64,000 bases of DNA from Chelativorans intermedius (GTDB lineage: Bacteria; Pseudomonadota; Alphaproteobacteria; Rhizobiales; Rhizobiaceae): NCBI RefSeq assembly GCF_025398255.1, contig NZ_JAODNW010000003.1:1-64000 (forward strand), written 5' to 3'. The notes below the pieces were generated by a model. The model worked only from the letters and a program-made list of their open reading frames with translations, was not told the DNA's origin and made no database searches. This document shows positions 43,623 through 52,290 of this stretch, piece after piece. Numbering within the stretch: the first letter of the stretch is position 1; each line of letters opens with the position of its first letter. Both the position numbers and the translations under genes were made by a program.

Positions 43623-45290
43623 CTAGTTGCCTGCCGCGCCGGCCGGAGGGCCCGAAAATGCCTGCGCGAAGGGGCCGATGGCGCACATGTCGACCTCAAG
43701 AAGCTGCGGGCCTTCCGCGGCGAGCGCCGCATCGAGCGCGGCGGGAAAGCCTTCCAGATCGTCGACCAGCCGGTGCGGCATGCCGATCGACCGGCAGAAG
43801 GTCGCGAAATCGGGCGTCGCCAACGCCGAATAGTGACGGCGGCTTCCATACTGGGCGTCCTGGATGTTCTGGATCACCCCATAGGCCCGGTCGTTCATCA
43901 GCAGATAGACGAGGGGCACGCGCTCCTCCACGGCGGTGATCATCTCGGCAAGGCCCAGCATGGTGCCGCCATCGCCGAGCAGCGTGATCGCCTTCGGTCC
44001 GTCGGATGCAAGAGCGGCACCGATGCCCATGGCCACGCCCTGGCCGATGCCGCCGCCCAGCGCATGGACGCCGTGGCGCGCCTCCGCCAGCCTGACGTAG
44101 CGGTTTCCGAAGGTCGAGTTGGAGATTGTCACGTCGCGCACCCATGGGTGGCGCCCCGCGGCGACACGCTCGGTCAGCGCATCGGCCACCACCCGATAGG
44201 GGCCCAGAACGTCGCGCATGCATCCTTCCGCCTGCACGCGGGCCTGGGCGATGTCGAAGGACAGGTTGGGATCGGTGTCGAGCGTTGCGGGCAGCTTTTG
44301 CAGGAGCCGCGACAGCGTGCCCGCAGCGTCGCCATAGGCGAAGACGTCGACGGGATAGTTGCGCCCGCCCTGGGCTGCGTTGGCGTCGATCTGGATCAGC
44401 GGCCGCGGCAGGGGCATGCGGTTGTTGTGGGTCTCGTTGCCGCGCAGGCGCGAGCCGACGACGATCATCAGGTCGCAGCTTCTGTAAAGGTTCATGGCCT
44501 GCGGCGTCATGTTGAAGGCGCCCAGATTGGCGGGCTCATCCTCGGAGACGATGGCCCTGCCGTTGGTGGAGGAGACGATGCCGAAGCCGCGGCGCATGAG
44601 CTCGGTGGCCTGTTCGGCCGCGCCGCGCGCGCCGCCGCCCAGCCACAGAAGCGGGCGCCTGGCGCGCTGCACCAGCTCGGCAATCTCGTCGATCACCGTG
44701 TCGGGCGCCACCGGGCAGAGCGGCTGCGGCGGATGAATGCGGCGGATGGGTCTTGCCGGATGGCGCTGCACATCGACGGGAATCTCAAGGCTGACCGGGC
44801 CCGTGGGCGCCGACAGGGCGGCGGTGACGGCCGCCGTCAGCGTGCCGATGGCGCCGTTGGTGTCCCATAGGCGATAGACGGCCTTGGACAGGCCGCGCAG
44901 CATCTCCGGCTGGCGCGGCACGTCGTGAATGGCGGCACGGTCGCGGTCGACGAATTCAAGGTCCACCTGGGAGGTGATGTGCAGCACCGGCGAGCCGGCG
45001 GTCAGCGCCTCCGCCTGGGCGCCGGCGGCATTGCCGGCGGCGGTCCCTGTGGAGGTGATGCACACGCCGAGCCGGCCCGCGACGCGGGCATAGGCGTCGG
45101 CCATGTTCATGGCACCGGCCTCGCCACGCGCCGGCACGAAGCGGATGCGCCCCTGACGGGCGATGGCATCGAGGATCGGCATGTTGTGGATCGAGATGAC
45201 CCCAAAGACCGTCGTGACGCCGATTTCGGCCAGATAGCGGGCGATGAAATCGCCAACGGTCTCGGCCTGCGGAATGGTTTCGAGTTTCAT
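43623..45290 (-). CDS. Thiamine-diphosphate-dependent enzyme (acetolactate synthase/decarboxylase-like)
   Basis: A 555-residue enzyme with the three-domain layout of the POX/ALS family. The activating glutamate is E57 (ARGEAGAMNMADAYAR), and the ThDP/Mg motif is LLGDGGTMLGLAEMITAVEERVPLVYLLMND in two parts (GDGG and ND). The central domain holds PLLWLGGGARGA. It could cleave or join a 2-oxo acid; benzoylformate-type decarboxylation or a carboligation are options. Gaps of nine bases on each side place it firmly in the operon. Confidence 0.88.
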   Translation of the reverse strand: MKLETIPQAETVGDFIARYLAEIGVTTVFGVISIHNMPILDAIARQGRIRFVPARGEAGAMNMADAYARVAGRLGVCITSTGTAAGNAAGAQAEALTAGSPVLHITSQVDLEFVDRDRAAIHDVPRQPEMLRGLSKAVYRLWDTNGAIGTLTAAVTAALSAPTGPVSLEIPVDVQRHPARPIRRIHPPQPLCPVAPDTVIDEIAELVQRARRPLLWLGGGARGAAEQATELMRRGFGIVSSTNGRAIVSEDEPANLGAFNMTPQAMNLYRSCDLMIVVGSRLRGNETHNNRMPLPRPLIQIDANAAQGGRNYPVDVFAYGDAAGTLSRLLQKLPATLDTDPNLSFDIAQARVQAEGCMRDVLGPYRVVADALTERVAAGRHPWVRDVTISNSTFGNRYVRLAEARHGVHALGGGIGQGVAMGIGAALASDGPKAITLLGDGGTMLGLAEMITAVEERVPLVYLLMNDRAYGVIQNIQDAQYGSRRHYSALATPDFATFCRSIGMPHRLVDDLEGFPAALDAALAAEGPQLLEVDMCAIGPFAQAFSGPPAGAAGN

Positions 45291-45299
45291 GCCGTTTCC

Positions 45300-46088
45300 C
45301 TAGATGAAGCGCGATAGTCCGCCCGAGACTTCAAGCTGGGCGCCGGTGATGTAGCTGGCTGCCTTCGAGCCGAGGAAGGCGATGGCCGCGGCCGCTTCGC
45401 GCGGGTCGCCCAGCCGGCCAAGCGGAATGCCCTTTTTCCTGGCCAGCGCCGCATACCACTCCGCCTTGCTCTGGGTCTGGTCCTCGCGTTCGGCAAAGCG
45501 GCGCAGCCACTGGCCGGATTCCACCATTCCCAGAAGAATGGAGTTGACCCGCACATCGGGCGCCAGCTCGACGCTCAGCGACTTGACGAGATTCTGCACG
45601 CCCGCGCGTGCCGAGGAGGTGCACACCATGTGCGCTTCCGGCTGCAGGGCAAGCAGCGAGTTGACCACGACGATGGCGCCGCGGGCCGCGCGCAGCATCG
45701 GCAGAAAGGCGCGCGTGGGATAGATCTGGCTGAACAGCTTGAGCTCGTATTCGGCGCGCCAGTCCTCGTCGCTGGTCTCGGCAAAGGTGGAGATGCGGCC
45801 CTGGCCGGCATTGTTGACCAGCAGGTCGCAGCGGCCGAAACGTTCCTCCACCCGCGCGGCGAAGGACTGCACCGCCTGCGGTTCCAGAACCGAGAGCGCA
45901 CAGGCCAGAACATTCTCCTCGCCATGGTCGCGTTTCAGGACGGCCGCCACATCCTCCAGTCGACCGGGCGTGCGCGCGCACAACGCCACCCTGGCCCCCG
46001 ATTCGAGAAGCGTTTCCACCGTGGCGAGCCCGATCCCCGACGAACCGCCGGTCACAACGGCCACCTTGCCCTCATATCCGTAATGCAT
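45300..46088 (-). CDS. SDR family protein with substituted catalytic Tyr and Lys
   Basis: A 262-residue short-chain dehydrogenase fold. TGGSSGIG (13-20) binds NAD(P), NNAG is at 92-95 and the catalytic serine is S144 (VVNS). At the positions of the catalytic tyrosine (S+13) and lysine (S+17) it has T157 and R161, within CTSSARAG. A small SDR subgroup shares such SSARAG-type changes. Activity must differ from the classical mechanism, or the protein may be non-catalytic. Its ATG overlaps the dioxygenase stop by one base. Confidence 0.85.
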   Translation of the reverse strand: MHYGYEGKVAVVTGGSSGIGLATVETLLESGARVALCARTPGRLEDVAAVLKRDHGEENVLACALSVLEPQAVQSFAARVEERFGRCDLLVNNAGQGRISTFAETSDEDWRAEYELKLFSQIYPTRAFLPMLRAARGAIVVVNSLLALQPEAHMVCTSSARAGVQNLVKSLSVELAPDVRVNSILLGMVESGQWLRRFAEREDQTQSKAEWYAALARKKGIPLGRLGDPREAAAAIAFLGSKAASYITGAQLEVSGGLSRFI

Positions 46089-47014
46089 CACACCTTCTCC
46101 CGCTGCGGCAGCAATTCGGGAAAGCCCGGGTCGGGGCGCCCCTGCATGACGGCGCGCTGCGCCGGGGTGGGGGGACCGGCGGTCATCCAGCGGTCCATCG
46201 CTTCCGGGTTGTCGCGCGGCCACACCTTCGCCTCATGGGTCGCCTCGTCGATCTGCTGCAGCTCGGAGGTGAACTCGATGACGAAGCCCGAGGGCGAGAC
46301 GAAATAGGCGAAAGGGTTGTTTCCAGGGCCGTGTCGGCCCGGCCCCCATGTGGGCACATGGCCCTTCTGCTTCATGCGGCCGATGCCGCGCATGAACTCG
46401 TCGATCGACGGCATCTCGAAGGCGACGTGGTTGACGCTCGCATAGTTGCCGTTGACGAGGGCGATCGAATGGTGATCGGAGTTGCAGCGCAGGAACACCA
46501 TCTGGTCGGCCGAGTAATCGGAGACGCGGAAGCCCAGAACCTGGCAGTAGAAGTCCTGCACGCCCTTCATGTCCGGCGTGTTGAGCACCACATGGCTCAC
46601 CTTGCGCGGCTTTGCCCATTCGGGCTCCTCGTCGAGGACGAGCGCCCCGGCGCGGAAGCGCAGCCGCCGGTTGTCGGGGTCGAGGATCTCGAAGCCGTAG
46701 CCCCCGGCATAGTCGTCGAAGGTATCGGGAGCGGAAATGGCGCGCCCGCTGCGCGCCTGCACCTGGCGGTAGAGCGCATCGACGGATGCGTGGTCGGGCA
46801 TGCCGAAATGCACATACTCGATGCCGTAGATCGGCCCGTCCTTGAGCCCGTAGAGGAACGGCTCGCCGCCGGTGCCGCGCAGCAGCGCGAGGCCCTCCTC
46901 CTTGTGCGCCAGGCGCAGGCCCCACATGTCCTCGTAGAAGGGCAGAGTGGTGGAAATGCCCGGACCGCGCATCATGATGCCGCGTAAATATCCGACCCGA
47001 ACGGTGTCAGTCAT
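46088..47014 (-). CDS. Extradiol-type VOC dioxygenase (two-domain)
   Basis: A 308-residue type I extradiol ring-cleavage enzyme. Two VOC modules are visible: the N-terminal one (about 8-125), which has lost its metal site, and the C-terminal one (136-255) with the metal ligands H141 (KVSHVVL), H196 (SVNHVAF) and E247 (FVIEF). H228 and Y237 sit where acid-base residues occur in BphC-type enzymes. It should cleave a catechol-like ring using Fe(II) or Mn(II). The ATG at 47012-47014 has a strong AGGAGGAG site. Confidence 0.88.
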   Translation of the reverse strand: MTDTVRVGYLRGIMMRGPGISTTLPFYEDMWGLRLAHKEEGLALLRGTGGEPFLYGLKDGPIYGIEYVHFGMPDHASVDALYRQVQARSGRAISAPDTFDDYAGGYGFEILDPDNRRLRFRAGALVLDEEPEWAKPRKVSHVVLNTPDMKGVQDFYCQVLGFRVSDYSADQMVFLRCNSDHHSIALVNGNYASVNHVAFEMPSIDEFMRGIGRMKQKGHVPTWGPGRHGPGNNPFAYFVSPSGFVIEFTSELQQIDEATHEAKVWPRDNPEAMDRWMTAGPPTPAQRAVMQGRPDPGFPELLPQREKV

Positions 47015-47034
47015 CTTGCGCTCCTCCTCGGCCG

Positions 47035-47847
47035 TCAGGCGGCCATTTCTCCCAGTGCTCCCAAGGCGTCGGCAAAGGCGGCAGGCGCCTGCTGATAGAG
47101 CGCGTGCCCGGTTGCCGGCAGCAGCGTGAAGGTGCCGCGCCAGGGCGCGCGCAGCGCCTCGAAGGCCCGTCGCGCGGATTCGGGCGGGGTGACGACATCT
47201 TCCGCGCCCACCACCACATCCGTGGGCACCTGCAGCCGCTCCGCATCGTCGAGAAGGCGTCCCGAGGCGAGCATGTGCGCTGCCTGCCGATAGCCGGCGG
47301 CGTTGACGCGCGCCATCGACCGGCGAACACGCTCGACAAGGCCCGGGTTTTTCTCCGGCTGGAAAACCAGGCGAGCGGCCCGTGCCCTCGCGAAGGCTTC
47401 CGGCCCCAAGGATTCCAGATCGTCGATGCGGGCCTGGGCTGCGCGGCTCAGAACGCCGCCGCGGGGCACGCCATGGCCCAGAGCCGGCGAGCTCAGCAGC
47501 AGTCGTCGCACGCGGTTTCCGTGTGCCGCGGCGAAGGCCGCGCCCATGAGGCAGCCCAGAGAATGGCCGGCAAGCAGCACCTCGCCGATGGCCAGCCTGT
47601 CGAGAAGCCCTTTGAGCGCCTCGGCATAGTCGAGCGCCAGCGGCCAATCGGCGGCGAGCGGGAGGGAGCGGCCATAGCCCGGGGCATTCCACGCCACCAC
47701 GCGCCAGCCTTCAGGAAGGTGCGGCAACAGCACCTCGAAGGTTTCGGCGTTTGAGCCGATGCCGTGGAGCAGCACCAGGGTCGGGCCGTTTCCGCCCGGC
47801 CGCTCCAGATATTCGATGCCGTCCGCCGTCTTGCGCTGAAATGTCAT
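47035..47847 (-). CDS. Alpha/beta hydrolase (MhpC-like)
   Basis: A 270-residue serine hydrolase. LLHGIGSNAETF is the oxyanion region, LAGHSLGCLMG the nucleophile elbow, VVGAEDVVTPP the acid and PATGHALYQ the histidine. In meta-cleavage pathways such an enzyme splits a C-C bond of the ring-opened product, which fits the preceding dioxygenase. I chose the ATG at 47845-47847, eight bases after the SDR stop, since a GAGGT site precedes it; an ATG seven codons upstream is possible. Confidence 0.87.
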   Translation of the reverse strand: MTFQRKTADGIEYLERPGGNGPTLVLLHGIGSNAETFEVLLPHLPEGWRVVAWNAPGYGRSLPLAADWPLALDYAEALKGLLDRLAIGEVLLAGHSLGCLMGAAFAAAHGNRVRRLLLSSPALGHGVPRGGVLSRAAQARIDDLESLGPEAFARARAARLVFQPEKNPGLVERVRRSMARVNAAGYRQAAHMLASGRLLDDAERLQVPTDVVVGAEDVVTPPESARRAFEALRAPWRGTFTLLPATGHALYQQAPAAFADALGALGEMAA

Positions 47848-47854
47848 GTCGACC

Positions 47855-48595
47855 TCAATTGAAGACAAAGCCGTTGTTGAGCGGCAGGGTCTGGCCGGTC
47901 AGCGTCAGGGCGCCTTCCGTCAGCAGAAAGGCGATGGCCTCGGTGATCTCCTCGGGACCCTGCGGGCCGGGCACGGCGCGGCCCTCGGCATAGAGCCTGT
48001 GGCGGGCCTCCGGCACGTAGCCGGTCGATTCGGTGGTCAGGATGCCGGGGGCGACAGCGGTCACGCCGATGCGGTCCGGTCCCAGTTCGCGCGCCAGCGA
48101 GCGCGTCATGGCGATGACGGCCCCCTTGCTGGCTACATAGGACATCAGCCGCGGCGCCCCCCAAAGGGCGGTGTCGGAGGCGATGTTGACCACCCGTCCC
48201 GAGCCGGAAGCCTTGAGCAGGGGCGCGGCCGCCCGCGTCATCAGCCATGTGCCACGCACGTTGACGCGCATCACCGCGTCCCAGCTCTCGATCTCGATCT
48301 CGTCGAAGGCGATGCCGCCGATGCCGGTGGCGATGGCACCGTTGTTGACGAGGCCGTGCAGCCTGCCATCGGCGATCTGCCCGACCTCCCGGCCGAGCGC
48401 GGCGACGGACCGGGGGTCGCCCAGGTCGACGCGCAGGAAGTCCGCACCGAGCGTGCCGGCCGTCCGGCGGCCCGCCTCCTCGGCGATGTCGGCCAGGATG
48501 AGGCGCGCGCCGTGGCGGGCGAGCGTGTGCGCGATCTGCGCACCGAGCCCGCGCGCGGCACCCGTGACCAGTATGGTGCGTCCCTGCAGCATCAC
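47855..48595 (-). CDS. SDR family dehydrogenase (putative dihydrodiol dehydrogenase)
   Basis: A 246-residue classical short-chain dehydrogenase with TGAARGLGAQ, an ILADIAEEAG acidic strand end, NNGAIAT, NIASDT serine and YVASK. It overlaps the Rieske oxygenase stop by four bases, the place where cis-dihydrodiol dehydrogenases usually lie, so re-aromatisation of the oxygenase product is likely. The catalytic tetrad is intact, unlike that of the other SDR in this operon. Confidence 0.88.
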   Translation of the reverse strand: MMLQGRTILVTGAARGLGAQIAHTLARHGARLILADIAEEAGRRTAGTLGADFLRVDLGDPRSVAALGREVGQIADGRLHGLVNNGAIATGIGGIAFDEIEIESWDAVMRVNVRGTWLMTRAAAPLLKASGSGRVVNIASDTALWGAPRLMSYVASKGAVIAMTRSLARELGPDRIGVTAVAPGILTTESTGYVPEARHRLYAEGRAVPGPQGPEEITEAIAFLLTEGALTLTGQTLPLNNGFVFN

Positions 48596-49641
48596 TCGGC
48601 GGCCTGCGCAAGCTCGGCTTCCACCTGGCTCTTCGCGGCGCGCGTGAGGATCTGGCGGATGCGCGACACGCCCAGGTCGTGCTGATAGAGCATCTCGCGC
48701 TTGCGCGCGTCGTCCGGCATGCCCTCCAGCATGACGCGATCCTGCTCCAGCACGTTCCAGTGGTTCTGCTCCAGCCGTGCGCGATACAGGAAGCGCCAGC
48801 TTTCGCGCGCCAGGCCCGTCACCTTGCGCATGCGCCAGAAGAACACCTTGCAGGTTTTCTCATCGACCGGCGTGACGAAGCCCAGGATGCGCATGAAGCC
48901 GCCCGGCCCGGCGGCCGGCGGATAGGGGATGTCCAGGAAGCAGAACATGGAGCCCGGATGGATCTCGAACTCCGTCCAGTCGAAGTTCTCGCCCACCTGG
49001 CCGACACGGCTGATGCGGAAACCCGCCTCCGTCTTGTCGAGCTTCATGAGATCCTGCTTGGAGCCGTAGGCGAGCGTGAAGCTCTCGGCATGCAGGTAGC
49101 AGCCGTGCATCGGATCGGCGAGGTTGTCGAGCGCATAGCGGTAGTTGGTTTCCCAAAGGCCGGTGCACAGAAAACCGGTCCACTCGTCGCTCGTCAGCTC
49201 CCTGGGAAGCGCGAGTTCGGGGGCCTGCGGCTGCTCGACGGACGGCACATAGACGAACACGGCGTCGTTGGATTCCGTCACCTGATAGGATTTCAGCGCC
49301 TTTCGGCCTTCCAGCGCACATTCGGGCATGGCCGGCACGCGCACCACCACGCCCTCGCCGTTGACGATCACCCCGTGATAGCGGCAGCCGATGTTGCCCT
49401 CATGGATCTCCCCATAGGAAAGGGGTGCGCCGCGGTGCGGGCAGAAATCCTCGATGCAGTTGATCTTGCCGGCGGCGTCGCGCCACAGCACGATCTTCTC
49501 GCCGAGAAGGCGTGTTCCATAGGGCCTGGACGCCTTCACCTCCACGGACTTTGCCACCGGGTACCACTGCCCGCGCAGGCCGCTGTTCACCCTTTCCTCG
49601 ATGAGGGCTTTCTTGTCGATGGCTGTCATCGTTGTCTCCAT
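48592..49641 (-). CDS. Rieske non-haem iron oxygenase, alpha subunit
   Basis: A 349-residue oxygenase of the phthalate/vanillate-type (alpha-only) class. The Rieske cluster ligands are C67, H69, C86 and H89 (FCPHRG; GCRYHG). The mononuclear iron site is N-x2-D-x2-H-x4-H with D176, H179 and H184, and a late acidic residue in LEQDRVMLE. No beta subunit gene follows. It would hydroxylate or dihydroxylate an aromatic ring or demethylate it, with electrons probably from the FprA-like reductase and flavodoxin at the end of the operon. Confidence 0.92.
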   Translation of the reverse strand: METTMTAIDKKALIEERVNSGLRGQWYPVAKSVEVKASRPYGTRLLGEKIVLWRDAAGKINCIEDFCPHRGAPLSYGEIHEGNIGCRYHGVIVNGEGVVVRVPAMPECALEGRKALKSYQVTESNDAVFVYVPSVEQPQAPELALPRELTSDEWTGFLCTGLWETNYRYALDNLADPMHGCYLHAESFTLAYGSKQDLMKLDKTEAGFRISRVGQVGENFDWTEFEIHPGSMFCFLDIPYPPAAGPGGFMRILGFVTPVDEKTCKVFFWRMRKVTGLARESWRFLYRARLEQNHWNVLEQDRVMLEGMPDDARKREMLYQHDLGVSRIRQILTRAAKSQVEAELAQAAE

Positions 49642-49681
49642 CAGTTGAGCCGGGGCTGTTTTGCTTTCGTGGCGGCGCGTC

Positions 49682-50521
49682 TCACCCCTGCGCCTTGGGC
49701 AGGTAGTGAAGCACCCGTGCCTCGACGCGCGCGAGCGCGGAATAGAGGACGAAGCCGATCACGGTCAGAAGCACGATGGCGTTGAAGACCATCGCCGCAT
49801 TGGCCTGGCCGCCGCCATAGGAGATGAGGAAGCCGAGGCCCGTATTGCCGCCCACCAGCTCGCCCACCGTCACGCCGATCACGGCGAGGGTGGAGGCGAT
49901 ACGCAGGCCGGCCATCAGGCTGGGCATGGTGGAGGGCATCTCGACCTTGCGGAAGATGCGCCAGCGCGAAAGGTTGTAGGCCCGGGCGAGATTGATGAGG
50001 TCGCGATCGACCGTCTTCATCGCCTGCAGAACGTTGACGAGAACCGGAAAGAAGACGATCAGCACCGTCACCAGCAGCTTGGGCATGGAGTTGTAGCCGA
50101 ACCACATAATGAACAGCGGTGCGAAGGCGACCTTGGGCGCGATCTGCAGTGCCAGGATGTAGGGGGAGAGCACCTTCTCCCAGAACTCCGACATGCCGAG
50201 CACATAGCCGATCGCCGCGCCGAGGAGACTGCCGATGGCGAAACCCAGCACCGTGTAGAGGGCGGTGGAGAAGGTGTGCGCCAGAAGGCTTTCCTGCGTC
50301 CACATCCTCTGCAACTCGACGATGCAGTCGCTGACGGTGGGGATGATGAACTTCGGTACGCCGAGCGCGGGCGGCAGGAATTCCCAAGCCAGCAGAACCA
50401 GCACCAGAAGCGCGAGGCTGGCAAACAGCGTGCTGTGGGTCGCCGCCATGGCCGCCTTTCCCTGTCGTTCCTTGCGAGCCGGGGCCTGCGCCCCGGCCGG
50501 CACGGGCGTTGCCTGTGTCAT
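49682..50521 (-). CDS. ABC transporter permease (NitT/TauT family)
   Basis: A 279-residue membrane protein with about six helices. The EAA loop that contacts the ATPase reads LINLARAYNLSRWRIFRKVEMPSTMPSL in part, followed by GLRIASTLAVIGVTVGE, typical of NitT/TauT/phthalate importers. The TM start is near residue 30 after a polar leader. It overlaps the binding-protein gene by four bases and lies 40 bases before the Rieske gene. It forms the channel of a one-permease homodimeric importer. Confidence 0.9.
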   Translation of the reverse strand: MTQATPVPAGAQAPARKERQGKAAMAATHSTLFASLALLVLVLLAWEFLPPALGVPKFIIPTVSDCIVELQRMWTQESLLAHTFSTALYTVLGFAIGSLLGAAIGYVLGMSEFWEKVLSPYILALQIAPKVAFAPLFIMWFGYNSMPKLLVTVLIVFFPVLVNVLQAMKTVDRDLINLARAYNLSRWRIFRKVEMPSTMPSLMAGLRIASTLAVIGVTVGELVGGNTGLGFLISYGGGQANAAMVFNAIVLLTVIGFVLYSALARVEARVLHYLPKAQG

Positions 50522-51492
50522 TGGACGAACTCGTTCGTGTAGAGATCTTCGACGGGCACCGCCTTCTGCACGATGCCGCTTTCGAGATAGAAGGTCTGCA
50601 CCTCGGCGATGCGTTGGGGATCGAAGGCACCGAGCGGCTGGTTCTCGCCCTCGGGATAGACAAGCTCAGCATAGGCGCGCAGGATGGCTTCGATCTCAGC
50701 CTCCTTGCCGGCGTGCTGCTGCATGAAGGAGGTGTACTCGACTGCCGCCTTTGCCGGGTCGTCGGAAATCTCGCGAATGGCCTTCAGAACGGCGGCAACG
50801 AATCCTTCGATCACCTCGGGACGCTCGGCAATGGTCTTGTCGGAGGCGATGATGGCCTGTGCCATGGCGGGGAAGACCCTGTCGACCGGCATCTGCTCCA
50901 TCTCTACACCGGCAGCCTCGACGGCGGCGATCCACTCGGGAACGCCCGAGAACGCCTGAAGATTGCCGGCGATGGTGAGCTGGATGATGCCGCCGGGGCC
51001 GACGGCCTGAATGTCGGCGTCGGCCTTCGAGAGACCGGCAGAGGCGAGCACCCCGAGCAGGTTGTAATAGGTGGTGTCCTGGAAGGAGAGAACACCGATG
51101 GTCTTGCCCTTCAGGTCCGCAGGCCCGGAAATGCCGCTGTCGGCGCGCCAGGCGAGCTGGGTCAGGCCGCGCCCGCCCAGCAGCGCTACACCGCGGATGT
51201 CGAGCCCGTTGGCGCGCACGATAATGGGGGTGTCCCCAATGCCGCCGCCGAGGTCGGCATTGCCGACGGCCACCTGGACGGCGACATCCGCACCCCCCTT
51301 GCCGACCTGAAAATCGACGTCGAGGCCGGCTTCCTCGAAATATCCCTTGTGCTTTGCAAGCTGGAATGGCGCGAAGGCCGGCAGGAAATCCGGCGCCGGA
51401 AAGAGATAGGTCACTTTCTCGGCTGCCATGCTCACCGGCGTCGCGAGGGCAAGGGCGGCCGCCGCGGCGGCCATGGCAATCAAGCGTTTCAT
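50518..51492 (-). CDS. ABC transporter substrate-binding protein (NitT/TauT/NMT1-like)
   Basis: A 324-residue periplasmic protein with a Sec signal ending near residue 24 (VSMAAEK). FQLAKHKGYFEEAGLDVDFQVGKGGAD and the DLKGKTIGVLSFQDTTYYN block are characteristic of NMT1/SsuA-type binding proteins. These capture small organic acids, sulfonates, thiamine precursors or aromatics. It is the specificity element of the operon's importer; the ligand should be the pathway substrate. Confidence 0.9.
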   Translation of the reverse strand: MKRLIAMAAAAAALALATPVSMAAEKVTYLFPAPDFLPAFAPFQLAKHKGYFEEAGLDVDFQVGKGGADVAVQVAVGNADLGGGIGDTPIIVRANGLDIRGVALLGGRGLTQLAWRADSGISGPADLKGKTIGVLSFQDTTYYNLLGVLASAGLSKADADIQAVGPGGIIQLTIAGNLQAFSGVPEWIAAVEAAGVEMEQMPVDRVFPAMAQAIIASDKTIAERPEVIEGFVAAVLKAIREISDDPAKAAVEYTSFMQQHAGKEAEIEAILRAYAELVYPEGENQPLGAFDPQRIAEVQTFYLESGIVQKAVPVEDLYTNEFVQ

Positions 51493-51519
51493 CGGGTTCC
51501 CCTTCGTTTCGTCATTCTG

Positions 51520-52290
51520 TCAGATCGCTTTTTCTTCGAGCTTCAGGTGCCGGAAGATCTGACCGGCATAGTCGCTCACCTCCGGCATGGTGCGCCGCCT
51601 GAGCGGCTCATCGCGGTGCGGAAGGTCCACCACGATCTCCGCCACCACCCTTCCCGGCCGCTCCGAGAGCACCAGAATGCGATCCGACATCAGGACGGCC
51701 TCGGCGAGGTCGTGAGTGATGAGCAGCGTCGTCTTGCGGGACTCGGCAATCGTGCCGGCGAAGCTGTTTTGCAGGAGAAGCTTGGTCTGCGCATCGAGGG
51801 CAGAGAACGGCTCGTCGAGCAGCACGATTTCCGGTTCGATGGCCAGTGTGCGCGCCAGGGCGGCGCGCTGGCGCATGCCGCCGGAGAGCTGATAGGGAAA
51901 GTGGTTCTCGAAGCCGGCGAGGTGGCAACGCTCAAGCTCCGCCATGGCACGCCGGCGCCTGTCCGCCGCCGGCACGCCGCGCGCCTCCAGACCGAACTCG
52001 ACATTGGAAACGATGTTGCGCCAGGGCAGAAGCAGGTCCTTCTGCAGCATGAAGCCGACATGCCCGTTGGGCCCGCGCACCACCTCGCCGCTGACCAGAA
52101 CCTCGCCTTGGGTGGGCTGGTAGAGGCCGGCGGTCATGCTCAGAAGGGTGCTCTTGCCACAACCCGACGGACCGACAACGGAAACGAACTCGCCTTCGTT
52201 CACCACGAAGCTGACGTCGCTCACCGCGGTGAGCACCTCGCCGCTGCGGGTCAGGAACTCCTTGGTGACGGAGCGGAACTCAAGCGCCAT
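51520..52290 (-). CDS. ABC transporter ATP-binding protein (NitT/TauT family)
   Basis: A 256-residue ATPase. Walker A GPSGCGKST, Q-loop FMLQKDLLLPW, signature YQLSGGMRQRAALAR, Walker B EIVLLDEPFSALD and switch histidine LITHDLAEAV are intact. I chose the ATG at 52288-52290, where similarity starts; it overlaps the small HTH gene by 11 bases. It powers the importer encoded by the next two genes. Confidence 0.92.
   Translation of the reverse strand: MALEFRSVTKEFLTRSGEVLTAVSDVSFVVNEGEFVSVVGPSGCGKSTLLSMTAGLYQPTQGEVLVSGEVVRGPNGHVGFMLQKDLLLPWRNIVSNVEFGLEARGVPAADRRRRAMAELERCHLAGFENHFPYQLSGGMRQRAALARTLAIEPEIVLLDEPFSALDAQTKLLLQNSFAGTIAESRKTTLLITHDLAEAVLMSDRILVLSERPGRVVAEIVVDLPHRDEPLRRRTMPEVSDYAGQIFRHLKLEEKAI

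Noticed and set aside
42297-44870. 857-codon open frame on the plus strand opposite the ALDH, NadX-like and ThDP genes
   Set aside because: Arg/Gly/Ala/His-rich translation with no family motif, antisense to three clear genes; a product of high GC and codon bias.
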